In this document: one piece after another, positions 34,891 through 43,635 of the stretch
How positions within the stretch are numbered: position 1 is the stretch's first letter
Layout: each line of letters opens with the position of its first letter
From: Alkalicaulis satelles
GTDB taxonomy: Bacteria > Pseudomonadota > Alphaproteobacteria > Caulobacterales > Maricaulaceae
Direction: 5' to 3'
NCBI RefSeq assembly: GCF_008630495.1
Contig: NZ_VWOJ01000001.1
Location: 1,054,001 to 1,118,000 of the forward strand
DNA length: 64,000 nucleotides
Made by a program: the position numbers and the translations under genes
Notes under the pieces: generated by a model
Seen by the model: the letters and a program-made list of their open reading frames with translations, nothing else
Database searches by the model: none
Told to the model about the DNA's origin: nothing

Positions 34891-35774
34891 GACTGCGCCT
34901 CCTGCGCGCACTTGACGAAATCCATGAAGGCGGCGGGCGCGCCCGAGGCTTCGCGTGCGCCGTCCATGGCGCCGGCGCGGGCCAGATCCGCTTCAGCCAC
35001 AGTGGCCGGCAAGGCTGATCCGCCGCCCTCCATCATCGCGGCCCGGCGGGCGAATCCTCCGCCTGTCACCCAAATCTCGCCACCGCGCTCGCACGCTGCG
35101 CTGGCCAGGAAGGCGCAGGCGGGCGCAGCGGCTTCAGGGGTGAAGCGCGCGGCCATCTCCCCGCTGATGGCGTCGCCCGTCATCCGGGTGGCCGCATAGG
35201 GCGCCAGCACGTTCACCCGCACAGGGCCGCGCCGCTCTTCCTGCGCCAGGGCCAGCGCAAATCCGTTCAGTGCGGCTTTCGAGGCGCTATAGGGAGCCCG
35301 CCCGTATATGCCGTACAGGCCCGCCGAGGATGACACGAACACCATCCGCCCCGCCGGGCTTTCGCGCAGATGGGGCAAGGCGGCGCGGGCCAGCGCGATC
35401 TGGGCGGTCAGATTGACCGCCATAACGGTCGCGAACTCATCTGCGGGCAGGTCCATGAACCGGCCCGCCGCGCCGTTCACCCCGGCATTGAAGATCACCG
35501 CATCAAGCCGCCCGAAGGCGGACAGGGCCGCCTGCACCATGGCTTCGCCCGCGCCAGGATCGGTGATGTCTGACAGTTCGGCGGCGGCGCGCCCTCCGGC
35601 AGCGCGAATTTCTGCAGCGGTCTGCTCAGCGCTGTCTTCAGCGCCTTCGCGCCGCCGGTTATTGACCACGACCGCGTCCCCGCGCGCCATGCAAGCCAGC
35701 GCGAAGGCCCGTCCCAACCCCTTGCCCGCCCCGGTGACCAGCGTCACCCGGCCGGGCTGTGATGGAGCGCCCAT
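34887..35774 (-). CDS. Short-chain dehydrogenase/reductase
   Basis: NAD(P)-dependent SDR (295 aa). Cofactor loop TGAGKGLGRAFA, FNAGVNG (variant of NNAG), catalytic Ser in VFVSSSAGLYG and the YSASK Tyr-Lys pair are all present. The sequence begins GRVTLVTGAG and carries about 45 extra C-terminal residues beyond the usual end (after WVTGGGFARRAA), which recalls the multifunctional-enzyme type SDRs of peroxisomal-like beta-oxidation. First of a two-gene unit with the DUF1295 gene; a motif copy is 39 bases upstream. Confidence 0.86.
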   Translation of the reverse strand: MGAPSQPGRVTLVTGAGKGLGRAFALACMARGDAVVVNNRRREGAEDSAEQTAAEIRAAGGRAAAELSDITDPGAGEAMVQAALSAFGRLDAVIFNAGVNGAAGRFMDLPADEFATVMAVNLTAQIALARAALPHLRESPAGRMVFVSSSAGLYGIYGRAPYSASKAALNGFALALAQEERRGPVRVNVLAPYAATRMTGDAISGEMAARFTPEAAAPACAFLASAACERGGEIWVTGGGFARRAAMMEGGGSALPATVAEADLARAGAMDGAREASGAPAAFMDFVKCAQEAQS

Positions 35775-35812
35775 AGCGGTTCCTCCCCTTGAAAGCTGAG
35801 GAAAAACTAGTG

Positions 35813-35829
35813 GGTATGATAATGAAAGT
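35813..35829 (+). promoter_or_regulatory. Cluster motif copy 3
   Basis: GGTATGATAATGAAAGT between the SDR start (35774) and the end of the HxlR regulator gene, 39 bases upstream of the SDR. Same strand orientation as all the other copies. Confidence 0.6.
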
Positions 35830-36819
35830 CTAGGCCCCCTGCGCCCGGACTTCTTCCTGGCTGCGCCGCATGGGCCGGATGTGGAAGGCCACCTCGCCGG
35901 GCACGAGCGGCTGGTGGCAGCACGAGCAAGCCATCACCGGATCCAGCGGCAGTCCAGTGTGCCGGTGCTCGAGCACCAGGGGCGGCCCTTCTGGCGCCAC
36001 ATACCAGCGGTCGCCCCACACCATCAGCATGACCAGCACCGGATAATAGTCGATGCCGGTCTCGGTCAGGCGGTACTCATAGCGGGCGGGACTTTCGGAA
36101 TAGAGCCGCTTGTGGATCAGCCCCATGCCCGTCAGCCATTGCAGGCGGTCGGCCAGGATGTTGGTGGCGATGGCCGCGTCCTTCTGGATCTCGTCATAGC
36201 GGCGGAAGCCGGTGAAGATCGAGCGCAGGATGAGCGAGGCCCAGCGGTCGCCCAGCACCTGCACGATCACGTCCAGAAGATTGCTCTCTGTGCTTTCAGC
36301 GTCTGTGCGCTGCTTGCGCCGCCGGCTGTGGCGCGGCGCGATCCAGCCCATGCCCGGCCCGTGTTCCCAGCTGACATCCCGGGCAGTGAAAGGCACGCCG
36401 GCCGAGCGGCTGAACGGCACCGCATCGATATTGCGCGCGCCACAAGCCAGGTGATCAAGCTGGACGGTGAACTTGGTCGCCGCCGCGCCCCAGCGCTTCT
36501 CCCAGCGCAACATGGCCAGCGCCACCCAGTACAGGTCGCGGCCCTTTTCGGTGGCCCAGTACTCATACCGCGCAGGCCGTTCGGAATACTGGCGCTTCTC
36601 CAGCAGCCCGGTCTCGGTCATGGTCTTGAGCCGCTGGCTGAGCAGCGCCTTGAGCAGGCCGGTGCGCTGCTGGAAGCCGTCGAACCGCCGTTCACCCAGC
36701 CAGAACGCCTCCAGAATCAGCATGGTGGGCACGTCGCCCACCACCTCCAGCGCACGCCAGATAGAACAGCTGCGGATCAGCTTCAGGTCAGCAGCGGGTT
36801 TCACGGTCGCAAGTTGCAT
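35830..36819 (-). CDS. Tandem HxlR-type transcriptional regulator
   Basis: A 329-residue DNA-binding protein made of two HxlR winged-helix domains in one chain. The first (about 15-110) reads CSIWRALEVVGDVPTMLIL-EKRQYSERPARYEYWATEKG; the second (about 155-260) reads VIVQVLGDRWASLILRSI-HKRLYSESPARYEYRLTETG. A C-terminal CSCCHQPL segment could bind metal. HxlR proteins normally act as homodimers of about 110 residues, so this looks like a fused dimer. It is the only regulator in the catabolic cluster and the best candidate to read the repeated 17-nt motif. Start is uncertain: ATG at 36819 or GTG at 36855, neither with a strong ribosome site. Confidence 0.85.
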   Translation of the reverse strand: MQLATVKPAADLKLIRSCSIWRALEVVGDVPTMLILEAFWLGERRFDGFQQRTGLLKALLSQRLKTMTETGLLEKRQYSERPARYEYWATEKGRDLYWVALAMLRWEKRWGAAATKFTVQLDHLACGARNIDAVPFSRSAGVPFTARDVSWEHGPGMGWIAPRHSRRRKQRTDAESTESNLLDVIVQVLGDRWASLILRSIFTGFRRYDEIQKDAAIATNILADRLQWLTGMGLIHKRLYSESPARYEYRLTETGIDYYPVLVMLMVWGDRWYVAPEGPPLVLEHRHTGLPLDPVMACSCCHQPLVPGEVAFHIRPMRRSQEEVRAQGA

Positions 36820-36875
36820 AACAACTCGTATAGGCGATGCGGCGGGCTTTGTCACAGACGGTTTTCGCGCGTGCG

Positions 36876-36892
36876 GGTATGATTTTCACAGC
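36876..36892 (+). promoter_or_regulatory. Cluster motif copy 4 (degenerate)
   Basis: GGTATGATTTTCACAGC, in the divergent gap between the HxlR gene and the CoA ligase operon. The 5' half is perfect, the 3' half is the poorest match of the seven. Confidence 0.45.
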
Positions 36893-36930
36893 TGGCGCAG
36901 CGATAGGACTTGGCGCCGGACGCTCCAGTT

Positions 36931-36947
36931 GGTTTGATTGTGCAAGT
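36931..36947 (+). promoter_or_regulatory. Cluster motif copy 5
   Basis: GGTTTGATTGTGCAAGT, 50 bases upstream of the CoA ligase start and 55 bases from copy 4. Confidence 0.55.
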
Positions 36948-36996
36948 TATAAAACGGCGGATCACGCCGCACGTGAACAATGGGAGGAGACCGGCC

Positions 36997-38679
36997 ATGG
37001 ACCGGACAGCGCAGGCGCAGGCGCGCCATCAGGCCTATCGCGACAAGGGGTGGTGGGACGGCCGCACGCTGCATGGCGCTTTCGACGCCGCCGCCTCTGA
37101 CGCGCCGGACCAGACCGCCATCGTCGATCCGCTCGATTGCGAAGCCCTGATCGGCCGCGCGCCCCTGCGCCTGAGCTGGGCGGAGGCGAAAAACGCGGCG
37201 GACAATCTGGCCGCGGTCATGAAACAGGCCGGGATCGGGCGCGGTGATGCGGTTCTGGTCCAGCTTCCCAACACCGCAGAACTGACGGTTCTTTACATCG
37301 CCCTGTCCCGGCTGGGCGCCATCATCAGCCCCATCGCCATGCAGTATGGCCGCCACGAAGTGGCCCACACCTCCGGCGAGCTGGGGGCGAAAGCCTTTAT
37401 CGGGATCACGCGCTTCAAGGACGAGCCGTGTGCGCCGCGGATCGCGGACGCGCTGCCCGCCGGCGCCAAGCGATTTGCGTTCGGCGCCAGGACAGAAGGC
37501 TTCGAGCCGCTGGCGCTGGACTTCTCCGAGCCCGGGTCCCGCCCCGCATCCGAAGGCCAGGCGGAGGACATCGTCACGATCTGCTGGACTTCGGGTTCGA
37601 CCGGCACGCCCAAGGGCGTGCCGCGCCATCACGGCCACTGGTTCACCCAGAGTCTGGCGGTGTTCGATGCGGTGCCGCTGCCCAAGGGCTCGGCCATGCT
37701 CAACCCGTTTCCGCTGATCAATATGGCCGCGTTGGCGGGCTTCTTCGTCTATTGGCTGGAGAACCGCGGCACGCTGGTCCTGCACCATCCTTTCGATCTG
37801 CCCGGCTTCCTGCGCCAGCTGGTGACGGAGAAGATCGCCTACACCATCGCGCCGCCCGCCGTGCTGAACATGTTCCTTCAGAACGAGGCCCTTCACGGGC
37901 AGGTCGATCTGTCGGCGGTGAAATACATCGCTTCAGGCTCCGCGCCGCTCGATCCCTGGATGACCAAGGGGTTCAAGGACAAGTTCGGGGTGGAGATCGT
38001 GAACTTCTTCGGCTCCAACGAGGGGATCGGCCTTGTGGGCGGCCCCGCCGAAGTGCCCGACCCCGAACAGCGTGCAGTGGTCTTCCCCCGTTTCGGCGCG
38101 CCAGGCCTGAGCTGGTCCAACGGCTTTGCAGCCTTTTTCGAGAGCAAGCTGGTCGACTGGCAAAATGATGACGCGCTGATCGATGCGCCGGGCCTGACAG
38201 GCGAGCTTCTGATCCGCGGGCCGAACGTGTTTGATGGCTATCTCGGCGACACAGGCGAGGATGTGTTCGACGCCGAGGGATATTTCCGCACCGGCGATCT
38301 GTTCGAAATCGCCGGAGAGGGGGAGATGGCCCGCTTCTACCGCTTCAAGGGCCGGCGCAAGGACGTCATCATCCGCGGCGGCGTGAACATTTCTCCCGAA
38401 GAGCTTGATGGCGTGCTCAACGCCCATCCCGCCATCGTGGAAGCCGCGGTATGCGGCTATGATGACCGCATGATGGGCGAGAAGGTGTGCCTGTTCGCCG
38501 TGGTCAAGGACGGCGAGAGCCTCGATCTGGAATCTGTCAAAACCTTCCTTGAAGACAAGGGCGTGGCCAAGTTCAAATGGCCCGAGCGGCTGGAGCTGAT
38601 CGACCAGCTGCCGCGCAATCCTCTCAACAAGGTGGTGCGGCCCGATCTGAAGAAACGGCTGGAGACCAGCTCCGCATGA
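36997..38679 (+). CDS. Acyl-CoA synthetase (AMP-forming)
   Basis: ANL-superfamily CoA ligase (560 aa) that activates a carboxylic acid to its CoA thioester via an acyl-adenylate. P-loop TSGSTGTPKGVPRHH, FGSNEG (A5), GELLIRGPNVFDGY and GYFRTGDLF (A7) and the catalytic lysine in RNPLNKVVRPDL are present. The start at the ATG at 36997 follows GGGAGGAGA. First gene of a three-gene coupled operon (ligase-thiolase-ligase). Substrate unknown; it is the larger of the two ligases in the cluster. Confidence 0.9.
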   Translation: MDRTAQAQARHQAYRDKGWWDGRTLHGAFDAAASDAPDQTAIVDPLDCEALIGRAPLRLSWAEAKNAADNLAAVMKQAGIGRGDAVLVQLPNTAELTVLYIALSRLGAIISPIAMQYGRHEVAHTSGELGAKAFIGITRFKDEPCAPRIADALPAGAKRFAFGARTEGFEPLALDFSEPGSRPASEGQAEDIVTICWTSGSTGTPKGVPRHHGHWFTQSLAVFDAVPLPKGSAMLNPFPLINMAALAGFFVYWLENRGTLVLHHPFDLPGFLRQLVTEKIAYTIAPPAVLNMFLQNEALHGQVDLSAVKYIASGSAPLDPWMTKGFKDKFGVEIVNFFGSNEGIGLVGGPAEVPDPEQRAVVFPRFGAPGLSWSNGFAAFFESKLVDWQNDDALIDAPGLTGELLIRGPNVFDGYLGDTGEDVFDAEGYFRTGDLFEIAGEGEMARFYRFKGRRKDVIIRGGVNISPEELDGVLNAHPAIVEAAVCGYDDRMMGEKVCLFAVVKDGESLDLESVKTFLEDKGVAKFKWPERLELIDQLPRNPLNKVVRPDLKKRLETSSA

Positions 38680-39920
38680 CCGCGCTGTTCATCGCCGGAA
38701 TCGCCATGACGGCGATGGGCAAGCGCCCTGAGGCCAGCGTCAAATCCCTGACCGCAGAGGCGGTCAGGGGCGCGCTGGCCGATGCAGGCATCGGTGCGGA
38801 CCGGATTGAGGCCGCCTGGTTCTCCAATACCCGCCAGCCCATGCTGGAAGGCCAGAACACCATACGCGGGCAGGTCGCGCTGCGGGCCATGGGCATCGGC
38901 GCGATACCGGTGGTCAATGTCGAGAATGCCTGCGCCTCGGGCTCGACCGCCGTCATCCAGGCCGCCGCTTCAATCCGTGCAGGGCTCTGCTCGACCGCGC
39001 TGGTGGTTGGCGCCGAAAAGATGTTTTTTCCCGACCGGCCCGAGAAGATCGCCGCCGCCTTTCGCGGCGGCACGGATATAGAGAACATAGACCGCATTCA
39101 TGCCGAGCTCTCCGCCCTGGCCGCGGACCTGATCCCTCAGGCGCTCAAGGGCCGCGAAGCGCAGGCGCGCAGCTTTTTCATGGACAGCTACGCCGCCTTC
39201 GCCCGGCTGCATATGAAGACTTTCGGCACCACAAGGCGCCAGCTGGCCGCTGTGGCGTCCAAGAACCACACCCACTCCGCGCTCAACCCGCTATCGCAAT
39301 ACCGCACGCCAATGAGCGTGGACGACGTGCTGGCCGACAAGCTGATTGTCTGGCCCTTCACCCGCTCCATGTGTGCGCCGATCAGCGATGGCGCTGCTGC
39401 GCTGGTTCTGATGGCCGGGGAGACCATGACGCCCGCCATGCGCCAAAGAGCGGTCAGGCTGCGCGGCTTCGCGCTGGGCAGTGGCGCGGACCGGGCGCCG
39501 GACGATTTCGCGGCCCATGTCGGGGCCCGCGTGGCGCGGGCCGCCTATGAGGCGGCAGGGGTTGGGCCCGAAGATGTCGATCTGGCCGAGGTCCATGACG
39601 CCACGGCCTATTCCGAAATCCAGCAGATCGAGAATCTGGGCCTGTGCCCCATCGGCCAGGGCGGTCCCTTCTCCGAGGCCGGGCAGACCACGCTGGGCGG
39701 ACGGGTCCCGGTCAATCCGTCCGGGGGGCTGGTCTCGAAAGGCCACCCGGTGGGCGCCACCGGCATCGCCCAGCTCTATGAGCTCTGCTTGCACCTGCGC
39801 GATGAAGCAGGCGAACGCCAGATTCCCGGCGCGCGCATCGCGGTGGCGGAAAACGGCGGCGGCTTCCTGCAGACCGAGGAGGCCGCGACGGCCGTCACCC
39901 TTCTGGAGCGGCCCGCGTGA
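38676..39920 (+). CDS. SCP2/SCPx-type thiolase
   Basis: Second SCPx-group thiolase of the cluster (414 aa). Active-site regions: NVENACASGSTAV (nucleophilic Cys), EVHDATAYSEIQQIENLG, NPSGGLVSKGHPVGATGIA (His) and VAENGGGF at the C-terminus. Overlaps the upstream ligase by ATGA and the downstream ligase by GTGA, so the three are translationally coupled. Together with 29009-31455 this makes three thiolases, which suggests repeated or branched chain shortening, or one of them acting as a retro-aldolase-type enzyme. Confidence 0.88.
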   Translation: MTALFIAGIAMTAMGKRPEASVKSLTAEAVRGALADAGIGADRIEAAWFSNTRQPMLEGQNTIRGQVALRAMGIGAIPVVNVENACASGSTAVIQAAASIRAGLCSTALVVGAEKMFFPDRPEKIAAAFRGGTDIENIDRIHAELSALAADLIPQALKGREAQARSFFMDSYAAFARLHMKTFGTTRRQLAAVASKNHTHSALNPLSQYRTPMSVDDVLADKLIVWPFTRSMCAPISDGAAALVLMAGETMTPAMRQRAVRLRGFALGSGADRAPDDFAAHVGARVARAAYEAAGVGPEDVDLAEVHDATAYSEIQQIENLGLCPIGQGGPFSEAGQTTLGGRVPVNPSGGLVSKGHPVGATGIAQLYELCLHLRDEAGERQIPGARIAVAENGGGFLQTEEAATAVTLLERPA

Positions 39921-41395
39921 TCCCGCCGGTCCTGCGTTTTATGGAAAGCGCCGCGCGCTGGCCGGACCGGCCCGCGCTGCAGGACGATCTGGGCGCCCGG
40001 CTGACCCATGGAGAGCTCGCCAGCCGGGCGGCGGCGCTGGCGGCCGGGCTGCAGAAGCGGTTGGGCGATAATCGCGAAGCCATTGTGGCGCTGGCGGCGA
40101 AGAACCATGCAGACCATGTGGTCGCAATGTTCGGTATTTTCCTCGCCGGTTATGCCTGGCTGCCTCTCAACCCGCGCAGCGCCCCGGCCCTCAATATCCA
40201 GATATGCGAAACGCTGCGGCCCTCACTGGTGCTGCTGGACGAGGCCTGCAAGGACTGCGTCAACTCCAGCAGCCTGCCAGCGGCGTTGTTCAGGGCTGGC
40301 GACCGGCAGGGTCTGGACGCGCTCAGCGCAGACGCCGGACAGTGGCGCGCGCCGGCCCTGGCGCCCGATCACGTGATGAGCGTGAAGCTGACGGGGGGCA
40401 CGACCGGCAGGCCCAAGGCCGTCGCCCAGACGCAACGCGTGATCGCCACAGCCGCCAGTGACCTGGCCGCCGTGTTCGCGATCACGGGCGAGGACGTCAA
40501 TCTCGCCGCCGCGCCCTTGTCGCACGGGGCTTTCCATCTGCTATTGCCCGTTCTGATCGCAGGCGGGCGTCACGTCATCGCCTCCGACCTGTCGCCTGAA
40601 GCGCTTCTGGACGCGATGGAGCGCGAAGGGGTGACCCTGGCCTTCATGCCGCCCACCCTGATCATCAAGCTGAGCGGGAGCGGGCTGGCGCGCCCTGAAC
40701 GTTTCCCCGCGCTGCGCGAACTGATCTATTCGGCCGCCCCCATGCCCCCGGCCCAGATACGCCGCGCCTGGGAGGCTTTCGGGCCGAAAATCGCGGCCAT
40801 GTACGGTCAGGTCGAAGCGCCCATGGCGCTGGCGGCGATGACGGCGGGAGAGATGGCCGGGACCGGCAAGCTGGAGAGCGCCGGGCGGGCCTGCCCGTCC
40901 ACCCAGCTGCGCATTCTCGGTCCGGATCCGGACGGAACAGGTGAAATTGCGGCGCGCGGTCCGCTGGTCGCGCCGCGCTACCTCACCGGGGAGCCGCTGG
41001 ATATCGAGGATGGCTGGCTGAAGACCGGCGATCTGGGGCGCATCGACCCGGACGGCCATGTGTTCATCCGGGGACGGTCGCGCGAAATGCTCATCACCGG
41101 CGGCTTCAATGTCTATCCGGCCGAGGTCGAGCGGGCGCTTCTGTCCGTGGACGGGGTCACGGAGGCCTGCGTGTTCGGCGTGGCCGATCCCTATTGGGGC
41201 GAGCGGGTGGAGGCCGCCATCGTGGCGCAGCCCGGCGTGGATGACGAGGCTTTGCGCGAGGCGGTGAAAGCCGCCATCGGCGCGGTGGCCGCGCCCAAGG
41301 CCATCCACAGAATCGAGGCCCTGCCGCGCAACCCGGTGGGCAAGGTGGTGCGCCGGGAAGTCGCCGCCCTGTTCAGCGCTTGTGACGGGGCGTGA
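39917..41395 (+). CDS. Acyl-CoA synthetase (AMP-forming), second copy
   Basis: A 492-residue ANL-superfamily ligase. P-loop LTGGTTGRPKAVAQT, MYGQVEAPMA (A5), GEIAARGPLVAPRYL, DGWLKTGDLGRIDPDG (A7), GGFNVYPAEVE and the catalytic Lys in RNPVGKVVRREV are visible. GTG start overlapping the thiolase stop. Its 3' end overlaps the convergent thioesterase gene by 23 bases. The two ligases differ clearly in sequence, so they may serve the two products expected from oxidative cleavage. Confidence 0.88.
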   Translation: MIPPVLRFMESAARWPDRPALQDDLGARLTHGELASRAAALAAGLQKRLGDNREAIVALAAKNHADHVVAMFGIFLAGYAWLPLNPRSAPALNIQICETLRPSLVLLDEACKDCVNSSSLPAALFRAGDRQGLDALSADAGQWRAPALAPDHVMSVKLTGGTTGRPKAVAQTQRVIATAASDLAAVFAITGEDVNLAAAPLSHGAFHLLLPVLIAGGRHVIASDLSPEALLDAMEREGVTLAFMPPTLIIKLSGSGLARPERFPALRELIYSAAPMPPAQIRRAWEAFGPKIAAMYGQVEAPMALAAMTAGEMAGTGKLESAGRACPSTQLRILGPDPDGTGEIAARGPLVAPRYLTGEPLDIEDGWLKTGDLGRIDPDGHVFIRGRSREMLITGGFNVYPAEVERALLSVDGVTEACVFGVADPYWGERVEAAIVAQPGVDDEALREAVKAAIGAVAAPKAIHRIEALPRNPVGKVVRREVAALFSACDGA

Positions 41396-41819
41396 TCATC
41401 ATCCCCGCCGTGCCGCGCGCGTGCACGCCTGCATCGGAGGACACGGTGCACTCGGCGACCGCCAGCGTGCGCCCGCGATGCACGATCCGCGCTTCGGCGA
41501 TGAGCCTTGCAGTGGATATCGGCGCAGCGCGCACATAGCGCACCTGCAGGTCGGTTGTTGCAAAACGCTGGCTATCGTCCAGCAGGGTCAATAGCGCGCA
41601 GCCCGTCACCGCATCCATCAGCCCGGCCATCACCCCGCCATGCACGCCCGCCATGAGATTGGCGTGATCGGACCTGACCGGGCATTCGAGCTTGGCCGCG
41701 CCGTCAGAGAATTGTGCAACATCAAATCCCAGCAATGCCGCGAAACCGGGAATCCGTCCGGCCTCGCGCCAGGCGGTCAGGATATCCAGTCCCGAGCCTT
41801 CGAAGGCCAGGGCGCTCAT
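41373..41819 (-). CDS. PaaI-type hotdog thioesterase
   Basis: Hotdog-fold thioesterase (148 aa) that hydrolyses acyl-CoA esters, thought to rescue trapped CoA in degradation pathways. The family core is ANLMAGVHGGVMAGLMDAVTG, followed by TTDLQVRYVRAAP and AEARIVHRGRTLAVAECTV. ATG at 41819 overlaps the stop of the PaaN-type gene (ATGA); its 3' end overlaps the convergent ligase gene. Such thioesterases commonly accompany phenylacetyl-CoA genes. Confidence 0.87.
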   Translation of the reverse strand: MSALAFEGSGLDILTAWREAGRIPGFAALLGFDVAQFSDGAAKLECPVRSDHANLMAGVHGGVMAGLMDAVTGCALLTLLDDSQRFATTDLQVRYVRAAPISTARLIAEARIVHRGRTLAVAECTVSSDAGVHARGTAGMMITPRHKR

Positions 41820-43525
41820 TCGGCCGCCGCCGCAGGAACCGGCTCGCGGAACTGCACGATGCGGAAGCGGTCGGCCACAAAGGCCAGATCCGCCAGACAG
41901 GCATTGCCCGCCGGGTTCAGGCCGGTGACATGATAATCCGAATAGGCCGCCGCGAAATTGATCGGCATGCGGTTGTCCATATTTATCCAGAGTGACGCGC
42001 CCGCCTCGGCGAACCGGTCCTGGGCCGTCTCGATGAAGCCGCGATCGGCGGAATAGAGATAGGACGAGATCGCGCCGCGTTCGGATGCGATGCGGGCCGA
42101 GTTTTCCAGCGCCGCCTCTCTGGACGCCTCCCGGATCACGAAGCAGACCGGCGCAAACACCTCTTCGCCGTAGAGATCGATCTGGCTGGCGTCGACCGAC
42201 ACCACGAGCGGGGTTGCGGTGCGCGCGTTCGGAAAGTCGGGATGAGCGTAGGGACGCGAGTCCAGCAGCACCTGGCCGCCGGCCGCCAGCACCTTCTCGC
42301 GGACCTCGCTGATCAGCTCGAGCGATTGTTCGGCCTGGACCGCTGCGCACAGTCCCGCCGCGCGGGCCGGGTTTTCCGTGCGCCGGGTGATGGCGTCCAC
42401 AATCCGCCGGGCCGCCTCGTCAAAGCTCAGCGTCTTGCCATCTGCGCGCACGCCGGTTTCGGGCAAGTGGACATTCTGCGGGCTGGTGCACATCTGGGCG
42501 GAGAAGCCGCACAGCCCATTGGCCAGGCCGCCAATGGCCGCATCCATGTCATCAAAACTGTCCAGCACCACCGCATTGCACCCTGCGGTCTCGGTATAGA
42601 CCAAGCGGTCCGCGCAGTGCTCTTCGATCCAGGCGCCAAAGCGCTGGCTGCCGGTATAGTCGATGATCGCGCAGGCGGGATGCTTGAGCAGGTCGATCGT
42701 GATGGGCGCTTCGCGCTCGTCGGCGGCCAGCAGGACCATATTGGGGTCGAGCCCTGCGCCGGTGAGCACCTCACGCATGCGTTTGACGGCCATGGCGACG
42801 GGCAAAATGCCATTGGGATGGGGTTTGAGGATCGCCGCATTGCCCGTCATCAGATTGGCGAACACCGCCGGATAGGCGTTCCACATGGGAAATGTCGCGC
42901 AGCACACCACCACCGCCACGCCGCGCGGACGCAGCCGGTAGGTCTTCTTCAGGCGCACCACGCCTGTGCGTCCGAAATTCTTCTCCCACTCGGCCGCGCG
43001 CGGCACGTCCGCCATCGCCTTGTAGGCATAGGCCAGAGCCTCCACGCCCCGGTCCAGCGCGTTCGCGCCGCTGCCCGAGAACGCCATCAGATAGGCCTGT
43101 CCGGCAGTGTGCATGGTCGCGTGAGCGTTGGCGAAGGCCTGCTCTTCCAGCGCGAACGCCATCTCGAAACAGACCCCTGCCCGCTCCTCGGACGTCAGAC
43201 AGTTCCAGCCGGTCATCGCCGCTCTGGCGGCGCTGAACAGCGCATCGGGGTCAGACTTGGGATAGGCGATGGCCAGCGGTTCGAGCGTGTAGGGCGAGAC
43301 CTCATGGCCCACCGCGCCGATCGTCCCGGGCTGGTCCAGCTCGAAGGGCCGGCCCAGAAGGGCCTCGAAGCGCGCCTTGCCCTCCGCCGGGCGTTCCTCG
43401 CCGTGGATTTTCGAGCTGGGCGATTCCTTGAACGGGCTCCATTGCTCACGCGTGGCGCAGGCCTTCAGCGCAGCGTCCAGATGGTGCGCGTGGCGCGCGG
43501 CCAGATCAGCGGGTCGGGCAGTCAT
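41816..43525 (-). CDS. PaaN-type aldehyde dehydrogenase
   Basis: A 569-residue member of the PaaN branch of aldehyde dehydrogenases. Diagnostic segments: FEALLGRPFELDQPGTIG, MHTAGQAYLMAFSGSGANA, ATFPMWNAYPAVFANLMTGN, the NAD-fold IIDYTGSQRFGAWIE and the catalytic Cys in SAQMCTSPQNVH, plus WINMDNRMPINF near the end. In this cluster it most likely oxidises the aldehyde made by the cleavage oxygenase; PaaN proteins lack a hydratase domain, unlike PaaZ. ATG at 43525 has AGGAG seven bases upstream; the frame extends to a TTG at 43540. A motif copy lies 44 bases upstream. Confidence 0.85.
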   Translation of the reverse strand: MTARPADLAARHAHHLDAALKACATREQWSPFKESPSSKIHGEERPAEGKARFEALLGRPFELDQPGTIGAVGHEVSPYTLEPLAIAYPKSDPDALFSAARAAMTGWNCLTSEERAGVCFEMAFALEEQAFANAHATMHTAGQAYLMAFSGSGANALDRGVEALAYAYKAMADVPRAAEWEKNFGRTGVVRLKKTYRLRPRGVAVVVCCATFPMWNAYPAVFANLMTGNAAILKPHPNGILPVAMAVKRMREVLTGAGLDPNMVLLAADEREAPITIDLLKHPACAIIDYTGSQRFGAWIEEHCADRLVYTETAGCNAVVLDSFDDMDAAIGGLANGLCGFSAQMCTSPQNVHLPETGVRADGKTLSFDEAARRIVDAITRRTENPARAAGLCAAVQAEQSLELISEVREKVLAAGGQVLLDSRPYAHPDFPNARTATPLVVSVDASQIDLYGEEVFAPVCFVIREASREAALENSARIASERGAISSYLYSADRGFIETAQDRFAEAGASLWINMDNRMPINFAAAYSDYHVTGLNPAGNACLADLAFVADRFRIVQFREPVPAAAAE

Positions 43526-43568
43526 CCAATGCTCCTGCAATGTCTTGCGGCATATGGTGGCTCAATTG

Positions 43569-43585
43569 GGTATGGTTGTGCAAGC
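43569..43585 (+). promoter_or_regulatory. Cluster motif copy 6
   Basis: GGTATGGTTGTGCAAGC in the 110-base divergent gap between the PaaN-type gene and the SDR gene, roughly central (44 and 51 bases from the two starts). Confidence 0.6.
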
Positions 43586-43635
43586 GACATGGGCGGTCTA
43601 GTTTCAGGCTCTGACATCACACAGAGGAGCCGCCC

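Noticed and set aside
36808-36823. A further cluster-motif copy in reverse orientation over the HxlR start
   Set aside because: Only GTTATGCAA-like fragments match, and the spacing is short by several bases; similarity is too weak to count.
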